This document shows positions 29,668 to 37,366 of a stretch of 43,253 bases of DNA, piece by piece. The stretch's first letter is position 1, and each line of letters opens with the position of its first letter. A model generated the notes under the pieces. The model ran no database searches, was not told where the DNA came from, and saw nothing but the letters and a program-made list of their open reading frames with translations. A program made the translations under genes and the position numbers. Origin of the DNA: DATJLQ01 sp035509415 (lineage in GTDB: Bacteria > Pseudomonadota > Alphaproteobacteria > JACZXZ01); the NCBI GenBank assembly GCA_035509415.1, contig DATJLQ010000184.1:1-43253 (forward strand). The letters run 5' to 3'.

Positions 29668-30984
29668 CTACTCCGCCGCCTTGCGTTTGGCGGCCGGCTC
29701 GGCAGCGCCCGCGCCCGCCGACCCGCCCGCCGGCGCTCCCTCGAGCGCTTCGGTCACGCGCGCCTGGCTCGCATGGGCCCAGATCCAATAGCCCGCCGTG
29801 AGCACGGCCATCGTGATCACCGGCCACTGCAACCCGACATAAGTCGAAGCCAGGCCCATGAGCAGCGTGCCGAGTGCCGGGATGGCGCGGAAGATCACGC
29901 CGTAGAGGCTGAGCACGCGCCCGCGCATCGAGGGCTCGACCGCCATTTGCAAAAGCGTCTGGCTGCCGATGCCGGTCACCACCATGGCGAAGCCGGCGCA
30001 GGCGAGGCCGGCGACGCCGACCCAGAACCAGTGGGTCGCGGCGAACGCGGCCATGGCGAGGGCGCTCATCAGGAGATTGAAGACCACGAGGCCCGGGAGC
30101 CCGCGCCCGGTGCCGCGCTTGATCATCCAGGTGCCGCCCGCCATGGCACCCAGGCCGACGCTCGCGGTGAGCCAGGCGAGCCCCTCGGCGCCGCGGCCGA
30201 ACACCGCGTCGGCGAAGCCAGGCAGCAAATCCATGGTGCCGCGCAGCCCGATCGCGGTCACGATCAGCAGCATCAGCATCGGCCCGATGCCGGGATGGCG
30301 CGCGGCGTAGCCCACCCCCTCGACCGTCGAGCGCAGGAGCCCGCGCTCGCTGCGGGTGGTTTCGTCGCGCATCGCGTTGACGCGCAACAGATTGACGAAG
30401 AACCAGATGTAGCTCGCGGCGTTGAGCGCGAAGGCGAGCGCCACGCCGACGCGCGCGATCGCGATGCCGGCCAAGAGCGGCCCCACGAAGCGCGCCATGT
30501 TGAACACGACCGAATTGATCGCGAGTGCCGAAGACAGGATCGAGCGCTCGACCAGCGTCGGCACCAGCGAGAGGCGCGTCGGCCCGTCGACCGCGTTGAT
30601 GAAGCTCTGGAACAGCGCCATCGCGAACAGGACCCAGATGTTCACGAGGCCGAGCATGGTCAGGATCGCGAGCGCGGTGCCCTGGGTCGCGGCCACGAGC
30701 TGGACGATGCGCGCCATGCGGAGCCGCTCGGTCCGGTCGGCGACCGCGCCCGCGATCGGGCCGAGAAGCGTATTGCCCGCCAGGTCCGCGGTCGCGAGCA
30801 CGCCGAGCCAGGCGCCCGAATGCGTCAACTGCCAGGCGAGCCAGCCCACCGCCACCTTCTGCATCCAGGTGCCGCATTGGGAGACGCCGTTCCCGATCAC
30901 GTAGCGCCGGTAGTTGACGCTGCCGAGGGCGCCGATCGCATTGCCCAGGCCCAAACGCGCCAGGATCGTCTCGAGCGGATTCAC
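29668..30984 (-). CDS. MFS transporter
   Basis: About 438 residues with some 10-12 hydrophobic segments. GLGNAIGALGSVNYRRYVIG and GNGVSQCGTWMQKVAVGWLA begin TM1, followed by LLGPIAGAVADRTERLRMAR (the loop 2-3 motif D-R-x-x-x-R/M). The 'W-x-Q-x-x-x-x-W-L' start is typical of the MFS_3 (EntS-like) exporter group. The C-terminal tail is Ala/Gly-rich. The GTG 30984 has AAAGGCG nine bases ahead; the ATG at 31026 is the alternative start with no clear ribosome site. It probably exports small molecules; substrate unknown. Confidence 0.82.
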   Translation of the reverse strand: MNPLETILARLGLGNAIGALGSVNYRRYVIGNGVSQCGTWMQKVAVGWLAWQLTHSGAWLGVLATADLAGNTLLGPIAGAVADRTERLRMARIVQLVAATQGTALAILTMLGLVNIWVLFAMALFQSFINAVDGPTRLSLVPTLVERSILSSALAINSVVFNMARFVGPLLAGIAIARVGVALAFALNAASYIWFFVNLLRVNAMRDETTRSERGLLRSTVEGVGYAARHPGIGPMLMLLIVTAIGLRGTMDLLPGFADAVFGRGAEGLAWLTASVGLGAMAGGTWMIKRGTGRGLPGLVVFNLLMSALAMAAFAATHWFWVGVAGLACAGFAMVVTGIGSQTLLQMAVEPSMRGRVLSLYGVIFRAIPALGTLLMGLASTYVGLQWPVITMAVLTAGYWIWAHASQARVTEALEGAPAGGSAGAGAAEPAAKRKAAE

Positions 30985-31170
30985 CGGGATTTCGCCTTTC
31001 TTTTGCGCGAGTGCGGCAGGATACATGGTTCTTACGGCGCCGAATATAAATACCGGCGTTGCGGCAAAGGCTTAGCCGCGTCCCGGCGGGCGCATGGCGC
31101 ACGGCCCCTGCTTGCCATCGCGGGTCCGCCTGCGATAATGCGGCCAAACGCGCTCACGGGAGGAACGGCC

Positions 31171-31536
31171 ATGACCGAGCGCAAGGCCCCAGCGGCGCCC
31201 GACGAAGCGGCGCCCGACCAAGCGGCGAGCGACGAAGCCGCGCCCGACAACGCGGCGGCCAATGAAACGGCGGCCGAACCCGCCTCGCCCGTGTGCTATG
31301 CGGGCGAGATGGACGCGGCCTATGGCGGCTTCCTGACCGACGCCGAGCTCGTGGCACTGCTGGCCGAGCTGCGCGAAACCGCGCGCGTGGGCGACCGCGC
31401 CGCGATCGCGGCCAAGCTCGCACGCGCCTTGCCGCGCGTGCGCGACGACCGTATCCACGCCGCCCTCAAGGCCATGCTCGACGCGCGCGAGGCGCGCTTG
31501 GCCGCCTGGGACGCGTTGATCGCGACCCTCGCCTGA
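31171..31536 (+). CDS. Small unrecognised protein
   Basis: 121 residues from ATG 31171 with GGGAGGAACGGCC ahead. The N-terminal third is a low-complexity acidic Ala/Asp/Pro stretch (DEAAPDQAASDEAAPDNAAA). Then PVCYAGEMDAAYGGFLTDAE and LVALLAELRETARVGDRAAI suggest a compact helical domain. The CYAGEMD-AY-GFL pattern is reminiscent of small DUF6306-type proteins, but I am not sure. It precedes the acyl-CoA synthetase by 17 bases and is probably co-transcribed. Confidence 0.6.
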   Translation: MTERKAPAAPDEAAPDQAASDEAAPDNAAANETAAEPASPVCYAGEMDAAYGGFLTDAELVALLAELRETARVGDRAAIAAKLARALPRVRDDRIHAALKAMLDAREARLAAWDALIATLA

Positions 31537-31553
31537 CGCGCGGGCAGCACCCC

Positions 31554-33224
31554 ATGCTCGAGCCGGGCGAGAGCTACGACGAGGTCTACGGCAAGTTCCG
31601 CTGGCAGGTGCCCGCGCGTTTCAACATGGGCGTCGCCTGCTGCGACCGGCACGCGGCGCGCGACCCCTCGGCCCCCGGGCTCCTGTTCGTCGAGGACAGC
31701 GGTGCCCTCCGGACCTACAGTTTCGGCGAATTGCGCTCGCTCTCGAACCGGCTCGCGAACGCGCTTTCGGGCCTCGGTCTCGCGCGCGGCGAGCGCGTCG
31801 GCATCTTGCTCGCCCAGTCGCCCGAGACCGCGATCGCCCATCTCGCCTGCTACAAGTCCGCCCTCGTCGCGGTGCCGCTGTTCGCGCTGTTCGGCGCCGA
31901 CGCGCTCGAATACCGGCTCGGCAATTCGGGCGCGCGCGCAGTCGTGACCGATGGGGCCGGCCTCGAGAAGCTGCTCTCGATCCGCGCCGAGCTGCCCGAG
32001 CTCGCCCATATCCTCGTGGTGCGCGATGGAGCCGATGGGTCGGCGCTGCCCGAGGGCTGCCACGATTTCCACGCCCTCCTCGCGCGCGCATCCGACGCGT
32101 TCGAGCCCATCGACACCGCGGCCGAAGATCCCGCCCTCATCATCTACACCTCGGGCACGACCGGTCCGCCCAAGGGCGCGCTGCACGCCCAACGCACGCT
32201 CTTGGGCCATCTCCCGGGCTGCGAGTTCTACTACGAGTTCCTGCCGCGCCCGCGCGACCTGTTCTGGACGCCGGCGGACTGGGCGTGGATCGGCGGCCTC
32301 CTCGACGTGCTGTTGCCGGCCTGGTACCACGGCATTCCGGTGCTCGCCTGCCGCATGCGCAAGTTCGATCCCGAGCAGGCCTACGGCCTCATTGCGACGC
32401 ACCGCGTGCGGAATCTTTTTCTGCCGCCGACCGCCTTGAAACTCATGCGCCAGGTCGAGCGCCCGCGCGCGCGTTGGCGCACCGACATCCGCTCGGTCTT
32501 CTCGGGTGGCGAATCCATGGGCGAGGAGCTCCTCGCCTGGGGACAAGACGCCCTCGGCGTTACGGTCAACGAGGGCTACGGCCAGACCGAATGCAACCTC
32601 GTGCTCGGGAACTGTGCCAAGATCATGCCGGTGCGCGCGGGCTCCATGGGGCGCGCGGTGCCGGGACATGTCGTCGAGATCGTGGACGAGGCGGGCAATG
32701 TGCAGAAGCCGGGCGCGGCCGGCATCGTCGCGATCCGGAGCCCGGATCCGGTGATGCTGCTCGAATATTGGCGCAATCCGGGTGCGACGCGCGCCAAGTT
32801 CGCGGCCGGCTGGCTCTTGACCGGCGACGTCGCGGTCAAGGACGAGGACGGCTATTTCTGGTTCCGCGGCCGCGCCGACGACATCATCACGTCGGCCGGC
32901 TACCGCATCGGGCCGAGCGAGATCGAGGATTGCCTCCTGAAGCACCCGAAGGTGGCGCTCGCCGCCGCGATCGGCGTGCCCGACGATCTGCGCACCGAGA
33001 TCGTCAAGGCCTTCATCGTGCTCAGGCCCGGCACCTTGCCGTCGGACGATCTCGCGCGCGAGATCCAGGGCTTCGTCAAGACCCGGCTTGCCGCGCACGA
33101 ATATCCGCGCGAGATCGAGTTCGCGCCGACCCTCCCCATGACCGCGACCGGCAAGATCATGCGCCGCGAGCTGCGCGCGGCCGAGGTCGCGAAGCTCGCG
33201 GCGGCGAAGGCGGAAGGCGCCTAG
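31554..33224 (+). CDS. AMP-forming acyl-CoA synthetase
   Basis: 556 residues, ATG 31554. Adenylate-forming signatures in order: IIYTSGTTGPPKGALHAQRT (P-loop, A3), VNEGYGQTECNLVLG (A5), LLTGDVAVKDEDGYFWFRGR (A7), DDIITSAGYRIGPSEIEDCL (A8) and PMTATGKIMRREL with the catalytic Lys (A10). It activates a carboxylic acid to acyl-AMP, then acyl-CoA. The layout resembles acetyl/medium-chain acyl-CoA synthetases. The longer open frame upstream overlaps the previous gene. Substrate chain length cannot be told from sequence. Confidence 0.9.
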   Translation: MLEPGESYDEVYGKFRWQVPARFNMGVACCDRHAARDPSAPGLLFVEDSGALRTYSFGELRSLSNRLANALSGLGLARGERVGILLAQSPETAIAHLACYKSALVAVPLFALFGADALEYRLGNSGARAVVTDGAGLEKLLSIRAELPELAHILVVRDGADGSALPEGCHDFHALLARASDAFEPIDTAAEDPALIIYTSGTTGPPKGALHAQRTLLGHLPGCEFYYEFLPRPRDLFWTPADWAWIGGLLDVLLPAWYHGIPVLACRMRKFDPEQAYGLIATHRVRNLFLPPTALKLMRQVERPRARWRTDIRSVFSGGESMGEELLAWGQDALGVTVNEGYGQTECNLVLGNCAKIMPVRAGSMGRAVPGHVVEIVDEAGNVQKPGAAGIVAIRSPDPVMLLEYWRNPGATRAKFAAGWLLTGDVAVKDEDGYFWFRGRADDIITSAGYRIGPSEIEDCLLKHPKVALAAAIGVPDDLRTEIVKAFIVLRPGTLPSDDLAREIQGFVKTRLAAHEYPREIEFAPTLPMTATGKIMRRELRAAEVAKLAAAKAEGA

Positions 33225-33277
33225 AGTCTGCTGAGACGTTAAGGTAATAGCGACAAAGCGATATGCCTGGCAAACGC

Positions 33278-33995
33278 TCACACGCCAGTTTTACTCCCAA
33301 GTTCTTCGCGAACTTGAATTTCTCTCTGCCATTCAGCCGTGAGTGCGTCGATTTCCGGCGAACTGAAACACCCGGCGATATAGAGAGCGTTTTTGATGTG
33401 GCTGGGGCCAAGCCGATCCAATGAATCGCCTCTAGCAAATGGAAACAGGGTGCTTGCCAACGCGTAGACTTCTGCCGCGTCTCGTATCGCCTGTCTTACG
33501 TTCGCTAAAACGATCAGATGAACGCCGTCATTGAGCCGGAGTCGTGACATGTCGTCAATTAACCTGACGTGCTGCACCTGAAAGCGACGAATTAGGACGA
33601 TCAACGCTTCGGCGGGTTCATCGTCCACGAACTCTATGCACTCTTTTATGATTGAAACGACATCGCTTGGCAAAGCGGAGACGGACCAATCTGCGCTGAC
33701 CTGCCAACCCCCGCGGGTCCAGAGCGCCGTTTGAATGAAAGTACGGCTGAAGCGCCTGAAGGTGCTTTATGCAAGTCACCGCATAATCCGCAAATTCCGA
33801 AAGCGCCAAAGGAAGCATAGCGCGCGCGGCGCGTTCGCGCCGCAGTCGCTGGTCTGCTGCAAGCTCACTAGTCAGGCGGATTTGGCTGCGTATCTGGCGA
33901 ATTGTGCATACCGCCGCTCCGAGCGCCAATAAACCGGCGACCAGCGTCTCCCATTGAATCCGTCCCTCGTCGCCTAGTAAGAGTGTGCAAATCAT
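33278..33995 (-). pseudogene. Frameshifted hypothetical membrane-associated protein
   Basis: Two overlapping frames read as halves of one protein. The first, from ATG 33995, gives WETLVAGLLALGAAVCTIRQ (one TM) and ERAARAMLPLALSEFADYAV up to QPYFHSNGALDP. The second continues GGWQVSADWSVSALPSDVVS, IIKECIEFVDDEPAEALIVL and ends at 33278. The switch falls at a five-G run (CGGGGG, near 33713). Proteins of this 'TM + RxxRRRxAARAxLPLxLS' form are known as hypotheticals in rhizobia and relatives. The region is AT-rich relative to the window. Either a true disabled gene or a sequencing error in the G run. Confidence 0.6.
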
Positions 33996-34085
33996 ATCGC
34001 CATGGCAGGACATGCGTTCACTCCGCAACGCCAATATTGGCAACTCCGCCGATCCTTGACCGCAATGACAAAGGCAAAAGATCGC

Positions 34086-34640
34086 TTATGGTCGCTCGCG
34101 TTCCTGTCCGGGCCGTAAATTATAAATTCGCTGATAAATGTGATCTATCGAGCTTTTTCGTACTGTTTCACGGATAAGGGCGGCATCGCGCTCTGAAACC
34201 ATCGGGAGACCAGTTCCTTTCTTAAAGAAATCGGGCTTTTTAGCAGCTAACAGCAAAAGCCGAGCCATAGACGCGCTCGGGTTGACTTCGCCAGTTTCAT
34301 ATTTTTCAAACGCTTTGGGGCCACCGCCAAAAATGCGAGCAGCTTCTTGCTGCGATAAACCGCAAGCCTCGCGGATAGCTCTAATTTCGAGCGGCGATAA
34401 GATCATCCGTTTTGCCTTAGCTCTTGCCTCACGTCTTGCTGCGGTACGAATAACGTTATCTTCATCCGCCAATTGACCTTCGGTATCTGTCGGATCGTCA
34501 AGTGACGCCCACCATCCCGGCTGGCCATAAGTGAAGGGCTGACCGTCCACGGATATCGTAAGAAATTTTACGCCGCGCCGGAGCGGTCTACCGCTTTCGG
34601 CGCTTTTGATAACGTCCGGATAGTCCCGAGGGTTGGTCAT
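34086..34640 (-). CDS. mqsA: MqsA-family antitoxin
   Basis: 184 residues, ATG 34640 overlapping the mqsR stop (ATGA). The C-terminal HTH is LSPLEIRAIREACGLSQQEA followed by ARIFGGGPKAFEKYETGEVN (about residues 95-140), the MqsA DNA-binding pattern including the KAFEKYE recognition helix. The N-terminal domain (MTNPRDYPDVIKSAESGRPL) lacks the CxxC zinc-binding cysteines of E. coli MqsA. There is an extra C-terminal extension (VSERDAALIRETVRKSSIDH). It should neutralise MqsR and autoregulate the operon. An upstream-extended frame to 34748 overlaps the toxin and is not needed. Confidence 0.85.
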   Translation of the reverse strand: MTNPRDYPDVIKSAESGRPLRRGVKFLTISVDGQPFTYGQPGWWASLDDPTDTEGQLADEDNVIRTAARREARAKAKRMILSPLEIRAIREACGLSQQEAARIFGGGPKAFEKYETGEVNPSASMARLLLLAAKKPDFFKKGTGLPMVSERDAALIRETVRKSSIDHIYQRIYNLRPGQERERP

Positions 34641-34951
34641 TCGTCGTTCTCCTTGAAGCTGATGAGCAACGGCTCGCCATGCGAATCCGACGTGAACTTC
34701 ACATACAATTCGCGGCCTTCGATAACAGGCTTGTAAACGTCCTGCCACACCGTCGGGTCGGCATTCGACGGCATAGACTTATCGAAGTCCTGCACCCGCA
34801 GACGGGCTACCACATCGACGACGGCCTGCTCGTCCATGCCGAGGCCTTCTGCACCTTCGGCCGCCGTCATTGTCCGGTTCAGGCGGGCCGCGTCAGCAAA
34901 GGCGGCCTTGATCGCAGTTAACGAATGGCGAGGTTTCCGGCCTCTCTTCAT
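34637..34951 (-). CDS. mqsR: MqsR-family mRNA-interferase toxin
   Basis: 104 residues, ATG 34951. Basic start MKRGRKPRHSLTAIKAAFAD, then DFDKSMPSNADPTVWQDVYK and the family's end ELYVKFTSDSHGEPLLISFK. This corresponds to the RelE/MqsR fold in which the YVKF and ISF strands carry the catalytic surface. It cleaves mRNA (GCU sites in E. coli MqsR). Toxin comes first and antitoxin second, the usual mqsRA order. The start codon abuts the palindromic operator with no room for a ribosome-binding site, so the message may be leaderless. AT-rich compared with neighbours. Confidence 0.87.
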   Translation of the reverse strand: MKRGRKPRHSLTAIKAAFADAARLNRTMTAAEGAEGLGMDEQAVVDVVARLRVQDFDKSMPSNADPTVWQDVYKPVIEGRELYVKFTSDSHGEPLLISFKENDE

Positions 34952-34985
34952 ACCCCCATATTGGGGGTGCTCGATTTTTTGTCAA
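34952..34985 (-). promoter_or_regulatory. mqsRA promoter and palindromic operator
   Basis: On the minus strand a TTGACA -35 (34980-34985) is spaced 17 bases from an AATATG -10 (34957-34962). A perfect palindrome ACCCCCATATTGGGGGT (34952-34968; 7-base arms, 3-base centre) covers the -10 and ends one base before the toxin's ATG. E. coli MqsA binds AACCT-N3-AGGTT, the same arm-N3-arm geometry. MqsA binding would thus block the promoter. The start point would fall at or next to the ATG. Confidence 0.7.
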
Positions 34986-35148
34986 GTAGGCCTGTAGATC
35001 AGACCTATCATGTTGATACAGCGCTATATTTCTCATCAAATTGGCAATTCACCGTATCAGTTTTATCTATTCCAGTTTTCCGAATTGTTCTCGGGTTCTG
35101 CAACCCATTATCGGCAATCCCTGGCCTCTGATCATGACCCATCGCGCC
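34986..35148. other. AT-rich intergenic stretch at edge of islet
   Basis: About 160 bases of AT-rich sequence between the toxin promoter and the nucleoside hydrolase stop. Contains CTATATTTCTCATCAAATTG and CAGTTTTATCTATTCC. I see no gene, terminator-like hairpin or repeat; it marks the boundary of the AT-rich region. Confidence 0.4.
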
Positions 35149-36081
35149 CTACCGCTTCGGCGGCCCGAAGCGCGCGAGGCGATCGAGAACGAGCGCCCAC
35201 AGCCCGGCCGCGTCGACCCCATGGACCAACGTCGCGTTGGGCACCGCACCCTTGAGCTCGACCGTGCGGCCGCGGTCGCTTTCGCCCCAGGCGATCGCGC
35301 GCAAATGCGCCGCGCGCGCCGCGAACAGCTCGGGGGCGAGCAGATAGCCTGCGGCGAGGATGCCGTGCAACGCCCCCTCCGCGCGGAAGCGTCCCCCGGC
35401 ATCGAGCCCATGGCGCAGCAGGCCGGCGACCGCGCGCGCGGGCTGGTTGCCGAGGCGCTCGATCGCGGCCGCATCCTCGGCCTCTACGCGGAATCCGCGC
35501 GCGGCGTCGAGCGCGATGAGCGTCGGGTCGAGCCCGGCCGCGAGCACGATCTCGGCAGCCATGGGATCGGCGTGGAAATTCGCCTCGGCCGAGGGGGTCG
35601 CGTTGCCGCGCCCGATGGCGCCGCCCGCGATCACGAGCGCGCCGATCTTGTCCGCGATCGCCGGCGCGGCGACGAGGGCGCTCGCGATATTGGTCAAGGG
35701 CCCGGTCGCCGAGATCGTGACCGGCTCGTCCGCCTCCTCGAGGAGATCGATCAGATACTCGACCGCGTGGCTGGTCTCGGGATGGAGCCAGGCGGGCGGC
35801 AGCCCCGATCCCTCGAGGCCCGAGGCGCCGCTCGTCTCGTCGCGCGCGCGCAAAGCACCGTCGAGCGGCCGCGGGCAGCCGGCATGGACCGGCAAGTCCG
35901 CGCGTCCGGCGAGCTCGACGATGCGGCGCGCATTCTCGGTCGCGCGCTCGAGCGGCACCGTGCCCGCGACCGTGAGCACCGCGAGAATGTCGAGCGACTC
36001 GGGTGCGGCGAGCTCGAGCAGAAGCGCGATCGCGTCCGCCGGTCCCGGATCGCCGTCGTGGATGACGCGTCTCGACGCCAT
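35149..36081 (-). CDS. Nucleoside hydrolase-like protein
   Basis: 310 residues, ATG 36081 (a GTG at 36096 is also in frame). It has the family fold: start MASRRVIHDGDPGPADAIAL, LAVLTVAGTVPLERATENAR, a Pro/His-rich substrate region, VTISATGPLTNIASALVAAP and ALVIAGGAIGRGNATPSAEA, then NFHADPMAAEIVL. Late VHGVDAAGLWALVL supplies the last acid. It hydrolyses the N-glycosidic bond of ribonucleosides. The usual DxDPGxDDA motif is DGDPGPADA here: the first Asp of the DD pair is Ala. Substrate preference or activity may therefore be changed. Confidence 0.83.
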   Translation of the reverse strand: MASRRVIHDGDPGPADAIALLLELAAPESLDILAVLTVAGTVPLERATENARRIVELAGRADLPVHAGCPRPLDGALRARDETSGASGLEGSGLPPAWLHPETSHAVEYLIDLLEEADEPVTISATGPLTNIASALVAAPAIADKIGALVIAGGAIGRGNATPSAEANFHADPMAAEIVLAAGLDPTLIALDAARGFRVEAEDAAAIERLGNQPARAVAGLLRHGLDAGGRFRAEGALHGILAAGYLLAPELFAARAAHLRAIAWGESDRGRTVELKGAVPNATLVHGVDAAGLWALVLDRLARFGPPKR

Positions 36082-36135
36082 GGGCCCCCGCAACACGCCC
36101 CGGGATGCAGCCTATAGGCCGCGGGGGTGCTGGAT

Positions 36136-36183
36136 CAAGCGGGGCCACGGGCAAGCGGGGCCACAAGCAAGCGGGGCCACTGG
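36136..36183 (+). repeat. Three tandem 16-bp repeats
   Basis: CAAGCGGGGCCAC followed by GGG, AAG and TGG: three consecutive 16-base units differing only in the last three bases. It lies between the divergent hydrolase and MarC genes and may affect their promoters or be neutral slippage. Confidence 0.75.
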
Positions 36184-36215
36184 AAAGGTGCGGGCGGACG
36201 TGCGACCCTTCGCCC

Positions 36216-36842
36216 ATGATCGAGCTCGTGATCCATGCCGTCATCACGCTTTTGGTCGTGCTCGACCCGATCGGGCTCGCGCCCATCTTCGCCGCCCTCG
36301 CGGCCGACCGCAGCGACGAGGAGAAGAAGCGCATCGCGCGCCTCGGCGTCTTGGTCGCGGCCGGCGTGCTGTTCGTGTTCGCGCTCCTGGGCAAGGCGGC
36401 GCTCGCCGCGATCGGCGTGAGCCTCGCCGCGTTCCGGGTCGCGGGCGGGATTCTCCTGCTGCTGGTCGCGATCGACATGGTGTTCGGGCGCCAGCTCGGC
36501 CTCCATTCGACCACGCGCAAGGAGGATGCCGAGGCGTCCCAACGCCCGGACATCGCGGTGTTTCCGCTCGGCATTCCCCTCATCGCCGGGCCGGGCGCCA
36601 TCGCGTCGGTCATGTTGCTGATGGGGGACGCCGAGGCCTCCCTCGCGCGCGAGGCCGCGGTCCTGATCGTGCTCGGCCTTTCCCTCGGCCTCACCTTCGT
36701 CTGCCTCCGGGCGTCGGGGCGGGTCGTGAAGCTCCTGGGCGTGATCGGCGTGACCGTGGTCGGGCGCGTGCTCGGCGTGGTGCTCGCCTCGCTCGCCGCC
36801 CAATTCATCATCGACGGGCTGCGCGCGGCCTTCGCCGGCTGA
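36216..36842 (+). CDS. MarC-family integral membrane protein
   Basis: 208 residues, ATG 36216. Six hydrophobic segments: VIHAVITLLVVLDPIGLAPI with the DPIG motif of MarC/YchE proteins, then LGVLVAAGVLFVFALLGKAA, FRVAGGILLLLVAIDMVFG, FPLGIPLIAGPGAIASVMLL and two more near the end. The family was once linked to multiple antibiotic resistance but has no proven transport function. Upstream in-frame sequence covers the tandem repeat and is not coding. Convergent with the small secreted protein that follows. Confidence 0.87.
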   Translation: MIELVIHAVITLLVVLDPIGLAPIFAALAADRSDEEKKRIARLGVLVAAGVLFVFALLGKAALAAIGVSLAAFRVAGGILLLLVAIDMVFGRQLGLHSTTRKEDAEASQRPDIAVFPLGIPLIAGPGAIASVMLLMGDAEASLAREAAVLIVLGLSLGLTFVCLRASGRVVKLLGVIGVTVVGRVLGVVLASLAAQFIIDGLRAAFAG

Positions 36843-36851
36843 GGGCCGGGC

Positions 36852-37223
36852 TCAGTTGACGTTGCAGGCGATGCGCATGGCGTTGTAGATCGCCGACGCC
36901 GAGCTGCGATCGATCCGGTCGGGAAATTTTGCCAGGTAATCCGCGTACATCTTGGAAATGTCGACGTCGGTGCTCTTCTGGACGCAATTGACGATCGCGA
37001 ACGCCTGGGCATTGAAGTCGGGCGGGCCGATCTTGCCCGCGTCCTGGAGCGCGCGCAGCATGTCGACGGCGCCGGCATTGTAGCCGAGCTGATAGTCGCG
37101 GCTGGCTTTGCGGTAGCTGTTGCCGTCGACGAACGCGAGCACCGCCTGGCCGGTCGCGTGAAGACCGAGCAGGATCGCGATCGCGACGATGCCGGTCGCG
37201 GCGACTTGGCGTATTTTCGTCAT
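36852..37223 (-). CDS. Small secreted protein, weakly Rap1a/Tai-like
   Basis: 123 residues, ATG 37223. Signal peptide or anchor MTKIRQVAATGIVAIAILLG (core TGIVAIAILLGLHATG), then FVDGNSYRKASRDYQLGYNA and GAVDMLRALQDAG, QAFAIVNCVQKSTDVDISKM and a second Cys near the end (NAMRIACNVN). The 'F-x-x-G..Y......Y..GY..G..D' start and two Cys recall Rap1a/Tai-type periplasmic immunity proteins, but similarity is weak. Two cysteines may form a disulfide. Function not assigned. Confidence 0.6.
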   Translation of the reverse strand: MTKIRQVAATGIVAIAILLGLHATGQAVLAFVDGNSYRKASRDYQLGYNAGAVDMLRALQDAGKIGPPDFNAQAFAIVNCVQKSTDVDISKMYADYLAKFPDRIDRSSASAIYNAMRIACNVN

Positions 37224-37366
37224 CGCTTCCCCCTATGGCCCGCTTTGCGCCCAGGGGGCGCGGAGGGCCCGTTCGCGCGGCGATGGCCGCGTCTTTGCTT
37301 GCGACGGTATGCATCTTAGCACGGCATGGACCGCGCTTGGAACGCCATGCCCGTGCTGGCGCGCGC

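Noticed and set aside
36136..36183. CRISPR-like array
   Set aside because: Units are contiguous 16-mers without unique spacers.
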